Below are positions 16,045 through 24,398 of a DNA stretch of 64,000 bases, piece by piece (positions within the stretch are counted from its first letter, which is position 1; every line of letters begins with the position of its first letter). The notes below the pieces were generated by a model. That model did not search any database and was not told the origin of the DNA. It saw only the letters and a list, made by a program, of their open reading frames with translations. Position numbers and translations under genes: made by a program. The DNA comes from Streptomyces sp. YS415 (GTDB taxonomy: Bacteria; Actinomycetota; Actinomycetes; Streptomycetales; Streptomycetaceae): assembly GCF_023544665.1 (NCBI RefSeq), contig NZ_JAMJFL010000005.1, positions 1 through 64,000 on the forward strand, given 5' to 3'.

Positions 16045-16860
16045 ATGGCGGAGCGGCGGTTCAGGCGGAGCGGAGCCGTGGTCGTGGCGGGGGTCGTGGC
16101 CTGTGCGGGGGGTTGTGGGACCGCCCCTGACGACGGGCGGGGCGGGGAGCCCGCGGCAGCCGTGCGGCGAGCCGCCTCCGCGCTGGTCGACGCCCGGAGC
16201 TCCAAGGCCCGTACGTCCATGGAGATGGCCACCGGCGGGACCCGGGTCACCATCCGCGGCGAGGGCGTCTACGACTTCCGCCGCCAGGTCGGGCGGCTCA
16301 AGGTGCTGCTCCCGCAGGATCCCGCCGGGGACCCCGCCCACCGCCCCATCACCGAACTCCTCGCGCCCGGCGCCCTCTTCATGAAGAACCGCGGCGCCGG
16401 CGTGCCCGCCGACAAGTGGGTCCGGGTGGAGACCGCTTCCATGACGGACGGAAATCTGGTCACCGGCGGGGCCACCGACCCCTTCGCCGCCGCCGAACTC
16501 CTCCTCGGCGTGCAGTCCGTCACCCTCGTCGGCCAGGAGCGGCTCGGCGGGGCCGAGGTCACCCACTACCGCGGTACCGCCGACCTGCGGCGCGCCGCCG
16601 ACCTCGCCTCCGACGGATCCCGGGGTGCGCTCGCCGCCGCGGCGAAAGGGTTCGCCACCGCCCGGGTGCCGTTCGACGTGTACCTGGACGACCAGGGGCG
16701 CATCCGGAAGATCCGGCACCGGTTCAGCTTCGTCAACGGGCAGCAAAAGAACGCCGTCGCCGTGGCCTCGACGACCCTGCTCTTCGACTTCGGCGTACCC
16801 GTCGACGTACGGCTTCCTGCCCGCGACGACATCTACGCCGGGCGCATCGCCGAGGAGTGA
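16045..16860 (+). CDS. Secreted lipoprotein, LppX/LprG-like fold suspected
   Basis: This 271-aa protein has a basic start (MAERRFRRSG), a hydrophobic signal and a lipobox ending in Cys near residue 22-28 (CAGGCGTA), so it is an exported lipoprotein. The body alternates short strands and is rich in Arg, Asp and Gly, with a repeated pattern of threonine-rich strands such as RTSMEMATGGTRVTIRG. This resembles the half-barrel lipoproteins of the LppX/LprG group in actinobacteria, which bind lipid; the assignment is by pattern only. The gene stands alone, divergent from the small Cys-rich gene. Confidence 0.7.
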   Translation: MAERRFRRSGAVVVAGVVACAGGCGTAPDDGRGGEPAAAVRRAASALVDARSSKARTSMEMATGGTRVTIRGEGVYDFRRQVGRLKVLLPQDPAGDPAHRPITELLAPGALFMKNRGAGVPADKWVRVETASMTDGNLVTGGATDPFAAAELLLGVQSVTLVGQERLGGAEVTHYRGTADLRRAADLASDGSRGALAAAAKGFATARVPFDVYLDDQGRIRKIRHRFSFVNGQQKNAVAVASTTLLFDFGVPVDVRLPARDDIYAGRIAEE

Positions 16861-16964
16861 GGATCCCCGACGGTCGTCAAGGACTAGCCCGTCCGTGCCA
16901 TGCGCGGTGTGTAGGCCGCTCCCTACTCTAGGAAGTCGGTAACGGCAGAGAAGAGGTGATGCGC

Positions 16965-17147
16965 GTGGCTCCGGTCGGCGGTACGGCAGTTCAGGACCAC
17001 GTGGCCCTCGCCGAGATCGAGTTGTGCGGGGAGCTCATCATCGCGGCCTCGGCCGCCGAGGACCGGCTCAGCCTGGAGAGCATCGACGAGGTGCTCCGGG
17101 TCGCGGAGGAGCGGGACGCCCGTCGGTCCGGCTCCTCCGACCGATGA
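16965..17147 (+). CDS. Small conserved actinobacterial protein
   Basis: This 60-aa acidic protein is mostly helical (VALAEIELCGELIIAASAAEDRLSLESIDEVLRVAEER). I recognise it as a widespread unnamed Streptomyces protein without known function. I prefer GTG at 16965, 8 nt after GAGG, over the overlapping GTG/ATG at 16956-16961. It converges on csoR with 9 bp between stops. Confidence 0.7.
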   Translation: MAPVGGTAVQDHVALAEIELCGELIIAASAAEDRLSLESIDEVLRVAEERDARRSGSSDR

Positions 17148-17156
17148 TTTTCGGCC

Positions 17157-17489
17157 TCAGGTGCGCAGCAGACGGCCGATCGCCTTCGTCGCCTCTTCCA
17201 CCTTCGCGTCGATCTCCTCGCCGCCCTTCACGGCCGCGTCCGCGACGCAGTGGCGCAGGTGCTCCTCCAGCAGCTGGAGGGCGAAGGACTGCAGCGCCTT
17301 CGTCGACGCCGACACCTGGGTGAGTATGTCGATGCAGTAGACGTCCTCGTCGACCATCCGCTGCAGGCCCCGGATCTGGCCCTCGATCCGGCGCAGACGC
17401 TTGAGGTGCTCGTCCTTCTGCTTGTGGTAGCCGTGCGTGGCGTGCTCCTGCTCGGAGGGCGCCGTGGCGCCGGCCTCGGTCGTCGTCAT
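17157..17489 (-). CDS. csoR: Copper-sensing repressor CsoR
   Basis: This 110-aa all-helical repressor of the CsoR/RcnR family binds Cu(I) and releases DNA. The Cu ligands are visible: Cys52 in VYCID, His77 and Cys81 in EEHLRHC, the W-X-Y-Z pattern of true copper CsoRs. The N-terminal helix region KRLRRIEGQIRGLQRMV is the family signature. A TACCC-N5-GGGTA operator lies just upstream of its start, which implies self-repression. From memory it matches S. coelicolor SCO4136, the regulator of copZA genes elsewhere; no copper pump is in this window. Confidence 0.92.
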   Translation of the reverse strand: MTTTEAGATAPSEQEHATHGYHKQKDEHLKRLRRIEGQIRGLQRMVDEDVYCIDILTQVSASTKALQSFALQLLEEHLRHCVADAAVKGGEEIDAKVEEATKAIGRLLRT

Positions 17490-17503
17490 GGCGTCCTCCA
17501 GAC

Positions 17504-17550
17504 ATATACCCCTACTGGGTATATCGTACCGAACTTTGCTGGGTATAGGG
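17504..17550 (-). promoter_or_regulatory. CsoR operator in the csoR promoter
   Basis: A perfect inverted repeat, ATATACCC-N5-GGGTATAT (17504-17524), lies 14 bp before the csoR start. A second half site, GGGTATA (17541-17547), follows. This is the canonical CsoR box of streptomycetes, so copper should relieve autorepression. Confidence 0.85.
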
Positions 17551-17677
17551 CCCTTGGTACGCCCCCGTGCTGATCTCTGTGCCTGATGGGCGACACTGGG
17601 GGACGGCCCATTAGCCGTGGCCGGATGATGCGCCTAGCATCAGCCTGACCGAAACCGAAGCACCCCGAGGACCCCAC

Positions 17678-18298
17678 GTGCGCTTTCGTCTGACCCCCAG
17701 GGAGACGAGCTTCTACGACATGTTCGCCGCGTCCGCGGACAACATCGTCACGGGCTCCAAACTCCTCATGGAACTGCTCGGGGCGGACACCGCCGGCCGG
17801 GCCGAGATCGCAGAGCGTATGCGGGCCGCGGAACACGCCGGTGACGATGCCACGCACGCGATCTTCCACCAGCTGAACTCCTCGTTCATCACGCCCTTCG
17901 ACCGCGAGGACATCTACAACCTCGCGTCGTCCCTCGACGACATCATGGACTTCATGGAGGAGGCCGTCGACCTGGTCGTCCTCTACAACGTCGAGGAACT
18001 GCCCAAGGGCGTCGAGCAGCAGATCGAGGTGCTGGCCCGGGCCGCCGAGCTCACCGCCGAGGCCATGCCGAACCTGCGGACCATGGACAACCTCACCGAG
18101 TACTGGATCGAGGTCAACCGGCTGGAGAACCAGGCCGACCAGATCCACCGCAAGCTGCTCGCCATGCTCTTCAACGGCAAGTACGAGGCCATCGAGGTGC
18201 TCAAGCTCAAGCAGATCGTGGATGTCCTGGAGGAAGCGGCCGACGCGTTCGAGCACGTGGCGAACACGGTGGAGACGATCGCCGTGAAGGAGTCCTGA
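17678..18298 (+). CDS. PhoU-like Pit accessory protein (DUF47)
   Basis: This 206-aa all-helical protein is of the PhoU/DUF47 type. It has two similar three-helix halves with conserved acidic residues, e.g. FDREDIYNLASSLDDIMDFMEE in the first half and YWIEVNRLENQADQIHRKL in the second, that bind metal clusters in PhoU folds. DUF47 proteins accompany Pit transporters and probably gate them. The pit gene follows 7 bp later. GTG start with GAGG 7 nt upstream. A TAGCAT hexamer at 17635-17640 is a candidate -10. Confidence 0.85.
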   Translation: MRFRLTPRETSFYDMFAASADNIVTGSKLLMELLGADTAGRAEIAERMRAAEHAGDDATHAIFHQLNSSFITPFDREDIYNLASSLDDIMDFMEEAVDLVVLYNVEELPKGVEQQIEVLARAAELTAEAMPNLRTMDNLTEYWIEVNRLENQADQIHRKLLAMLFNGKYEAIEVLKLKQIVDVLEEAADAFEHVANTVETIAVKES

Positions 18299-18305
18299 GG
18301 CCTCC

Positions 18306-19304
18306 ATGGAGACCTTCGCTCTGGTCGTGACCATCGGGGTCGCGCTCTTCTTCACGTACACCAACGGCTTCCACGACTCGGCGAACGCCATCGCCACCTC
18401 CGTCTCCACCCGGGCGCTCACTCCCCGGGCCGCGCTGCTCATGGCCGCGGTGATGAACCTCGGCGGCGCCTTCCTGGGGTCGGGTGTCGCCAAGACCGTC
18501 AGTGAGGGCCTGATCGAGACGCCCAAGGGCTCGACGGGGATGGGGATCCTCTTCGCGGCCCTGGTCGGCGCCATCACCTGGAACCTCATCACCTGGTACT
18601 TCGGCCTGCCGTCCTCCTCCTCGCACGCCCTGTTCGGCGGCATGGTCGGGGCCGCGCTGGCCGGCGGAACCACCGTGTACTGGAACGGGGTGCTGGAGAA
18701 GGTCGTCATCCCGATGTTCATCTCGCCGCTGGTGGGGCTCGGGATCGGCTACCTGGTCATGACCGCGATCATGTGGATGTTCCGGCGGTCCAATCCGCAC
18801 AAGGCCAAGCGCGGGTTCCGGATCGCGCAGACGGTGTCCGCGGCCGGCATGGCCCTCGGCCACGGTCTGCAGGACGCGCAGAAGACCATGGGCATCGTGG
18901 TGATGGCCCTGGTCATCGCCGATGTCGAGGACTACGGCGATCCGATCCCGGTGTGGGTGAAGATCGCTTGCGCGGTGATGCTGTCGCTCGGCACGTACGC
19001 CGGTGGCTGGCGGATCATGCGCACCCTGGGCCGGAAGATCATCGAGCTGGACCCGCCGCAGGGCTTCGCGGCCGAGACCACCGGTGCGGCGATCATGTTC
19101 ACCACGGCGTTCCTGTTCAAGGCGCCGATCTCGACCACCCACGTCATCACCTCCGCCATCATGGGCGTCGGCGCGACGAAGCGGCTGAACGCCGTGCGCT
19201 GGGGGGTCGCCAAGAACATCGTCCTCGGCTGGTTCATCACCATGCCGGCCGCGGCGACGGTGGCCGCGGCGGCGTTCGGAATCGTGCACCTGGCGTTCCT
19301 GTAG
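18306..19304 (+). CDS. pitH: Low-affinity inorganic phosphate transporter, Pit family
   Basis: This 332-aa polytopic protein has about ten helices. The two PiT signature repeats are clear: FTYTNGFHDSANAIATSV near residues 17-35 and the second repeat KAPISTTHVITSAIMGVGATKR near 260-285. It should import metal-phosphate with protons when phosphate is plentiful. It forms an operon with the PhoU-like gene and converges on pstB across a strong terminator. By order it matches S. coelicolor SCO4138, named pitH2 as I recall. Confidence 0.9.
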   Translation: METFALVVTIGVALFFTYTNGFHDSANAIATSVSTRALTPRAALLMAAVMNLGGAFLGSGVAKTVSEGLIETPKGSTGMGILFAALVGAITWNLITWYFGLPSSSSHALFGGMVGAALAGGTTVYWNGVLEKVVIPMFISPLVGLGIGYLVMTAIMWMFRRSNPHKAKRGFRIAQTVSAAGMALGHGLQDAQKTMGIVVMALVIADVEDYGDPIPVWVKIACAVMLSLGTYAGGWRIMRTLGRKIIELDPPQGFAAETTGAAIMFTTAFLFKAPISTTHVITSAIMGVGATKRLNAVRWGVAKNIVLGWFITMPAAATVAAAAFGIVHLAFL

Positions 19305-19385
19305 CGGAGCGCGCGGGCGAGCCGACGTACTGAAGAAACGAATCAGCAGACCGGTTCACGGGTCTGCCGCCGCGGGACATGACAC

Positions 19386-19418
19386 GGGCCCGCCCCCCGG
19401 GAGCCGGGGGGCGGGCCC
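19386..19418. terminator. Bidirectional terminator between pit and pstB
   Basis: A perfect 15-bp stem, GGGCCCGCCCCCCGG / CCGGGGGGCGGGCCC, with loop GAG separates two convergent operons. It ends in TT only, as is usual for Streptomyces. Confidence 0.85.
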
Positions 19419-19477
19419 TTATCTGCCTCGCGGTGGCACCGCCATGCAGCACCGCGAGGGGTCTTGCGGGCTCCGGC

Positions 19478-20254
19478 CTAGCCGAAGCGGCCCGAGATGT
19501 AGTCCTCGGTGGCCTGGACGGACGGGTTGGAGAAGATCCGCTCCGTGTCGTCGATCTCGATCAGCTTGCCGGGCTGGCCCACGGCCGCCAGGTTGAAGAA
19601 GGCGGTGCGGTCCGAGACGCGGGCCGCCTGCTGCATGTTGTGGGTCACGATGACGATCGTGAACCGTTCCTTCAGCTCGCCGATCAGGTCCTCGATCGCC
19701 AGCGTGGAGATCGGGTCCAGGGCCGAGCAGGGCTCGTCCATCAGCAGGACGTTCGGCTCGACCGCGATGGCGCGGGCGATGCACAGACGCTGCTGCTGAC
19801 CACCGGACAGGCCCGAGCCGGGCTTGTTCAGGCGGTCCTTGACCTCGTTCCAGAGGTTGGCGCCGCGCAGGGACTTCTCGACGACGTCGTCGAGCTGGGA
19901 CTTCTTGTACGAGCCGTTCAGCTTCAGGCCGGCCGCGACGTTGTCGTAGACGGACATCGTCGGGAACGGGTTCGGGCGCTGGAAGACCATGCCGACCTCG
20001 CGCCGCACGGAGACCGGGTCGACCCCGGGGCCGTAGAGGTTCTCGTCGTCGAGCATGACCTTGCCCTCGACCCGGCCGCCGGAGGTGACCTCGTGCATGC
20101 GGTTGAGGGTGCGCAGGAAGGTGGACTTGCCGCAGCCGGAGGGGCCGATGAAGGCGGTCACGGAGCGGGGCTCGACGGTCATCGAGATGTCTTCGATGGC
20201 ACGGAAGGAGCCGTAGTAGGCGCTGAGGCCGCTTACGTCGATTCGCTTGGCCAT
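19478..20254 (-). CDS. pstB: Phosphate ABC transporter ATPase PstB
   Basis: This 258-aa ATPase energises high-affinity phosphate import. It shows Walker [10 protein letters not shown] (37-45), the ABC signature LSGGQQQR, Walker [13 protein letters not shown] and the switch His in VTHNMQQA. The length and ending ([11 protein letters not shown]) are standard. I chose the ATG of MAKRIDVS; the open frame continues upstream but lacks a ribosome site there. It is the last gene of pstSCAB. The 82-bp gap from pstA holds an inverted repeat. Confidence 0.95.
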   Translation of the reverse strand: MAKRIDVSGLSAYYGSFRAIEDISMTVEPRSVTAFIGPSGCGKSTFLRTLNRMHEVTSGGRVEGKVMLDDENLYGPGVDPVSVRREVGMVFQRPNPFPTMSVYDNVAAGLKLNGSYKKSQLDDVVEKSLRGANLWNEVKDRLNKPGSGLSGGQQQRLCIARAIAVEPNVLLMDEPCSALDPISTLAIEDLIGELKERFTIVIVTHNMQQAARVSDRTAFFNLAAVGQPGKLIEIDDTERIFSNPSVQATEDYISGRFG

Positions 20255-20286
20255 GGGTATCACTGCTTCTTTCAGGAAAGTCTTGC

Positions 20287-20349
20287 GATCGGTCGCTGTC
20301 TGGCCGCCGCGCGGCGGGGAGCCGCGCACAGATGCATCAGCGACCGGTC
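20287..20349 (-). other. Inverted repeat between pstA and pstB
   Basis: GATCGGTCGCTG (20287-20298) pairs with CAGCGACCGGTC (20338-20349), 11 of 12, enclosing a further G+C-rich stem. It overlaps the pstA stop and may protect or punctuate the pst mRNA. Confidence 0.45.
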
Positions 20350-21389
20350 TTCGGGGCCTTCCAGCGGGCGATGCCGCGGGCCGCCAGGTTCAGGATCATC
20401 ACGATGGCGATCAGGGTGAGAGCCGCCGCCCAGGCGCGGTCGTACGCCGCTTCCGAGCCCGCGCTGTTCGCGTACTGCTGGTAGATGTACAGCGGCAGCG
20501 ACGCCTGCGCCCCTTCGAAGGGGTTGTTGTTGATGAACGGGTTGCCGAACACCAGCAGCAGAACCGGGGCGGTCTCACCTGCGATACGGGCCACCGCCAG
20601 CATCACACCGGTGGTGATACCGCCGATGGCCGTCGGCAGGACCACCTTCAGGATGGTGCGCCACTTGGGCACGCCCAGAGCCAAGGATGCCTCACGCAGC
20701 TCGTTCGGGACGAGCTTGAGCATCTCCTCGGTGGAGCGGACCACGACCGGCATCATCAGGATCGCCAGCGCCAGGGCGCCCGCGAAGCCGGAGAAGCTCA
20801 TCTCGAAGATCAGCAGGAGGCTGAGGATGAAGAGACCGGCGACGATCGACGGGATACCGGTCATCACGTCGACGAAGAAGGTGACGGCGCGGGCGAGGTG
20901 GCCGCGGCCGTACTCGACCAGGTAGATCGCGGTGAGCACACCGACCGGCGCGGCGATCAGGGTGGCGATGCCGACCTGCTCCAAGGTGCCGATGATGGCG
21001 TGGTAGATGCCGCCGCCGGGCTCGGTGTCCGCGACGACGCCCATCGAGTGGGTCAGGAAGTAGACGTCGAAGACCTTGATGCCGCGCTGCACGGTCGACC
21101 AGACCAGGGAGACCAGCGGCACGACGGCGATCACGAAGGCGACCCAGACCAGCGAGGTCGCGATGCGGTCCCGGGCCTGGCGCCTGCCCTCGACGCGGGC
21201 GGCGAGGACGTACGTACCGAAGACGAACAGCAGCGCGGCGATCAGGCCCCACTGGATCCTGCTGTCGAAGCCGGCGGCCAGGCACAGGCCGATGGAGACC
21301 GCGAGGGAGCCGACCGCGATGGCCACGGGGGACCACTTCGGCAGACGGGCGCCCTGGAGGGAGCTGGGGTGCTTGACGACGGTGCTCAT
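20337..21389 (-). CDS. pstA: Phosphate ABC transporter permease PstA
   Basis: This 350-aa permease has six or more membrane helices and the ABC-importer EAA loop near [20 protein letters not shown], which docks PstB. It forms the PstCA channel in the cytoplasmic membrane. The ATG overlaps the pstC stop (ATGA, 21386-21389), so the two are translationally coupled. The N-terminal extension of about 50 residues with two extra hydrophobic segments is typical of actinobacterial PstA. Confidence 0.95.
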   Translation of the reverse strand: MSTVVKHPSSLQGARLPKWSPVAIAVGSLAVSIGLCLAAGFDSRIQWGLIAALLFVFGTYVLAARVEGRRQARDRIATSLVWVAFVIAVVPLVSLVWSTVQRGIKVFDVYFLTHSMGVVADTEPGGGIYHAIIGTLEQVGIATLIAAPVGVLTAIYLVEYGRGHLARAVTFFVDVMTGIPSIVAGLFILSLLLIFEMSFSGFAGALALAILMMPVVVRSTEEMLKLVPNELREASLALGVPKWRTILKVVLPTAIGGITTGVMLAVARIAGETAPVLLLVFGNPFINNNPFEGAQASLPLYIYQQYANSAGSEAAYDRAWAAALTLIAIVMILNLAARGIARWKAPKTGR

Positions 21390-22390
21390 GCGTTGGCCCC
21401 CGAGTACTCCTTGCGGCGAGCGATGATCCATCGGGCCGCGCCGTTGACCAGCAGGGTGATGACGAACAGGACCAGACCGGAGGCGATCAGCGCGTCCCGG
21501 CCGAACTCGTTGGCCTCGCCGAACTTGCTGGCGATGTTCTGGGCGAAGGTGCCGCCGCCCGGGTTGAGCAGGCTGCCGTGGATGAGGAAGTCCGGGGAGA
21601 GCACGGTGGCGACGGCCATCGTCTCGCCGAGCGCGCGGCCGAGGCCGAGCATCGAGGCGGAGATCACGCCGGAGCGGCCGAAGGGCAGCACCGCCATGCG
21701 GATGACCTCCCAGCGCGTGGCGCCGAGGGCCAGGGCGGCCTCTTCGTGCATCTGCGGGACCTGGCGGAAGACCTCACGGCTCACGTTGGTGATGATCGGC
21801 AGGATCATGATCGCGAGCAGGATGCCGACCGTGAGCATCGAGCGGGCGGGCCCGCCCTCCCAGTCGAAGATGCCGGTCCAGCCGAAGTAGTCGTCCAGCC
21901 AGCCGAACAGGCCGTCCATGTGCGGTACGAGGATCAGGGCGCCCCACAGGCCGTACACGATGGACGGCACCGCGGCGAGCAGGTCGATCACGTAGGCGAT
22001 CGGACCGCTCAGCTTGCGCGGGGCGTAGTGGGTGAGGAACAGCGCGATGGCGACGGCGATCGGGACCGCGATGACCATGGCGATGATCGACGAGACGATC
22101 GTGCCGTAGGCCAGGACCGCGATGCCGAAGAACGGCTCGGTGCCGGTGGTGTTCCACTCGAAGGTCGTGAGGAAGTTGCCCTCGTCCTTGCTGATGGCGA
22201 CGGCGGCCCGCCAGGTGAGGAAGACCGCGATGGCGGCCATGATCACCAGCAGGAAGATGCCGGAGCCACGGGCGAGACCGAGGAAGATCCGGTCTCCGGG
22301 ACGGGTGGCGCCGCGGGCGTTGCGCTTCTGCTCGGCCACGGTCGGCTGGGGTGGTGAGGGTGCTTGAGTGTTCTTGGTGGTTATGTCCAT
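21386..22390 (-). CDS. pstC: Phosphate ABC transporter permease PstC
   Basis: This 334-aa permease has a polar N-terminus (1-40) and then six helices. The EAA loop is EAALALGATRWEVIRMAVLPFGRSG. Partner of PstA in the PstCA channel. It is separated from pstS by 104 bp containing a strong stem-loop, which would let the binding protein be made in excess over the membrane parts. Confidence 0.95.
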   Translation of the reverse strand: MDITTKNTQAPSPPQPTVAEQKRNARGATRPGDRIFLGLARGSGIFLLVIMAAIAVFLTWRAAVAISKDEGNFLTTFEWNTTGTEPFFGIAVLAYGTIVSSIIAMVIAVPIAVAIALFLTHYAPRKLSGPIAYVIDLLAAVPSIVYGLWGALILVPHMDGLFGWLDDYFGWTGIFDWEGGPARSMLTVGILLAIMILPIITNVSREVFRQVPQMHEEAALALGATRWEVIRMAVLPFGRSGVISASMLGLGRALGETMAVATVLSPDFLIHGSLLNPGGGTFAQNIASKFGEANEFGRDALIASGLVLFVITLLVNGAARWIIARRKEYSGANA

Positions 22391-22452
22391 CGGGTTCTCC
22401 GGTCTGCGGCGCCCTGCGTGGTGGAGGGCTCCTGGCGGCGGTGCACCGGACG

Positions 22453-22487
22453 GTGCGGCCCGGCCCCGGTGGGGGACCGGACCGCAC
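22453..22487 (-). terminator. Stem-loop between pstS and pstC (partial terminator)
   Basis: GTGCGGCCCGGCCCCG (22453-22468) pairs with GGGGACCGGACCGCAC (22472-22487) with two G-U pairs on the pst-sense RNA. It starts only 8 bp after the pstS stop. A position after the binding-protein gene fits partial termination or mRNA processing. Confidence 0.6.
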
Positions 22488-22494
22488 GCTCAGG

Positions 22495-23619
22495 TCAGCT
22501 CAGGCCCGCGACGGTCTCGCGCACCTTGGCGATGATGTCGTCAGGCATGGGGGCGTAGTCGTTCTCGGCGAGGATCTTCTGGCCGTCCTCGCTGGCCATG
22601 TAGCCGAGGAACGCCTTGACGGTGGGCAGGGTCTCCGCCTTGTTGCCCTTGTCGCAGACGATCTCGTACGTCACCAGGGTGATCGGGTAGGCGCCGTCGG
22701 CCTTGGTGGCGTAGTTGAGCTCCAGGGCCAGGTCCTTGCCGGTGCCGACGACCTTGGCGTCCGCGATGGCGGCGGTGGCGGTGTCGACGGAGGCCTTGAC
22801 CGGCTCGGCGGCGCCCGTGTCGATGGCGACGACGGAGGTGTCCTTGGCGTAGGAGAGCTCCATGTAGCTGATCGCGCCGGCGGTCTGCTTGACCTGCTGG
22901 GCGACACCGGAGGAGCCGGACGCGGACTGGCCGCCGGGGGCGGTCCAGGCCTTGCCGCCCTCGAACTTCCAGTTCTCCGGGGTGGCGGCGGTCAGGTACT
23001 TGGTGAAGTTGTCCGTGGTGCCGGACTCGTCCGAGCGGTGGAACGCCTGGATCTTGAGGTCGGGCAGCTCGGCGTCGGGGTTGAGCTTGGCGATCGCCGG
23101 GTCGTTCCAGTTCTTGATCTTGTCGCTGAAGATCTTCGCCAGGGTCGGCGCGTCCAGGACGAGGTTGTCGACACCCTCGACGTTGTACGCGAGGGCGATC
23201 GGGCCGCCGACCATCGGGAGGTCGATGCCCTGGCCGCCGGAGCAGACCTCCTTGGAGGCGGTGACCTCTTCGGGCTTCAGCGCCGAGTCGGAGCCGGCGA
23301 AGGCGACCGTGCCCTGCGTGAACGCGGTGATGCCGGCGCCCGAGCCGCCGCCCTTGTAGTTGATCTGGACACCCTTGCAGGCCGCGGTGAACTGCTTGAC
23401 CCAGGCGTCGATCGCGTTCTTCTGGGCGGACGAGCCGTCGGCCAGCAGCTGGCCCTTGGCGTCGTCACACTTGATGTTGCCGGCCTGCGTGCTCGTGGTG
23501 GAGTCGCTGCTGCCGCTGTCACCGGTGTCGTCCGAGCCGCACGCCGTGAGGGCCAGGGCGCCGGAGACGGCGAGAGCACCGAGAGCGAGGGCCCGCCGGT
23601 TCATGCGCTGAAGCTTCAC
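22495..23619 (-). CDS. pstS: Phosphate-binding lipoprotein PstS
   Basis: This 374-aa lipoprotein captures phosphate outside the membrane for PstCAB. The signal peptide ends in the lipobox LTACGSDD (Cys about 28), followed by a Ser/Thr/Asp-rich tether. The phosphate-binding domain shows the typical ADGSSAQKNAIDAW and RSDESGTTDNFTKYL segments. I chose GTG at 23619 (MKLQRMNRRA), with GGAAGGAA about 10 nt upstream; an ATG five codons later is possible. It is the first gene of the operon, under a PHO-box promoter. Confidence 0.95.
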   Translation of the reverse strand: MKLQRMNRRALALGALAVSGALALTACGSDDTGDSGSSDSTTSTQAGNIKCDDAKGQLLADGSSAQKNAIDAWVKQFTAACKGVQINYKGGGSGAGITAFTQGTVAFAGSDSALKPEEVTASKEVCSGGQGIDLPMVGGPIALAYNVEGVDNLVLDAPTLAKIFSDKIKNWNDPAIAKLNPDAELPDLKIQAFHRSDESGTTDNFTKYLTAATPENWKFEGGKAWTAPGGQSASGSSGVAQQVKQTAGAISYMELSYAKDTSVVAIDTGAAEPVKASVDTATAAIADAKVVGTGKDLALELNYATKADGAYPITLVTYEIVCDKGNKAETLPTVKAFLGYMASEDGQKILAENDYAPMPDDIIAKVRETVAGLS

Positions 23620-23724
23620 TTGAGGGAGTTCCTTCCAGGAGCCGCCGTCCTGAATTCCGGCGGCGTGCGAAGTCGGTGAGATGCGGGCGCCTGGTCGAGC
23701 CACGCGCCACACCGCGTAAGGCTG

Positions 23725-23779
23725 AAATTAGGCAGAAGAGGTGAAGGCGCCGATGGCCGTACATGAACGAGGGGTGAAC
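23725..23779 (-). promoter_or_regulatory. PHO box and promoter of pstSCAB
   Basis: On the minus strand two adjacent 11-bp direct repeats, GTTCACCCCTC (23769-23779) and GTTCATGTACG (23758-23768), match the PhoP direct-repeat unit of Streptomyces. TAATTT (23725-23730) is a candidate -10, giving a leader of about 100 nt before the pstS GTG. Low phosphate should activate the operon through PhoR-PhoP. Confidence 0.85.
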
Positions 23780-23932
23780 CCCTGGGGACGGTGCGGTGAG
23801 GTCACGGAACGCTTACGTCGAGGACACAGGGTGATCCCGACCCGGGCCTCGATTCGTCACTTTACGCAATCGGGTGACTACCCATGGTCCGGAGTGGCCC
23901 GGCGTGTGCGGACGGACCCACATTCGGCCCAC

Positions 23933-24364
23933 TCACCGGCGCCGGCCCCGCTCGGCCGGGCTGACCAGTTCGTCCATCAGCTCCCGGTCCCGGGGCTGGG
24001 TGAGCCGGTGGCGGGCCGCCTCGGGGCGCAGCCAGACGATGCGGTCGACCTCGGTGCTGGGCACGAAGGTGCCGGGGCCGGCCTCGGCCGCCCAGTAGCG
24101 GACCACCTTGGGGCGGCCGTTGGCCATATAGGTCGCCGTGGAGAGCTCGCGGCCGGCCGTGGCCCGGTAGCCGGTCTCCTCCTCGACCTCCCGCAGGGCC
24201 GCGGCGAGCGGTTCCTCGCCGCGCTTCAGCTTGCCCTTGGGGTGGGACCAGTCGTCGTACTTCGGCCGGTGGACCAGGCACACCTCGAGTGCGCCGTCGA
24301 CCGGGGAGCGGCGCCACAGCACGCAGCCGGCCGCCCGGACCGGGGAGTCGTTCGTCGCCGTCAC
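23933..24364 (-). CDS. Nudix hydrolase
   Basis: This 143-aa protein has a complete Nudix box, G-x5-E-x7-REVEEETG, starting at GKLKRGEEPL (about 43-65). It begins with an alternating strand (AAGCVLWRR) like the MutT1-type enzymes that hydrolyse diadenosine or inositol polyphosphates. Set between pst and ppk, a role in polyphosphate-like or nucleotide diphosphate metabolism is plausible. GTG start at 24364. It follows the CHAD gene by 34 bp in the same direction, so it is likely part of a ppk-CHAD-nudix operon. Confidence 0.85.
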   Translation of the reverse strand: MTATNDSPVRAAGCVLWRRSPVDGALEVCLVHRPKYDDWSHPKGKLKRGEEPLAAALREVEEETGYRATAGRELSTATYMANGRPKVVRYWAAEAGPGTFVPSTEVDRIVWLRPEAARHRLTQPRDRELMDELVSPAERGRRR

Positions 24365-24398
24365 CGGAGCGCGGCCTCCTTCCTGTGCTCGGTACCGG

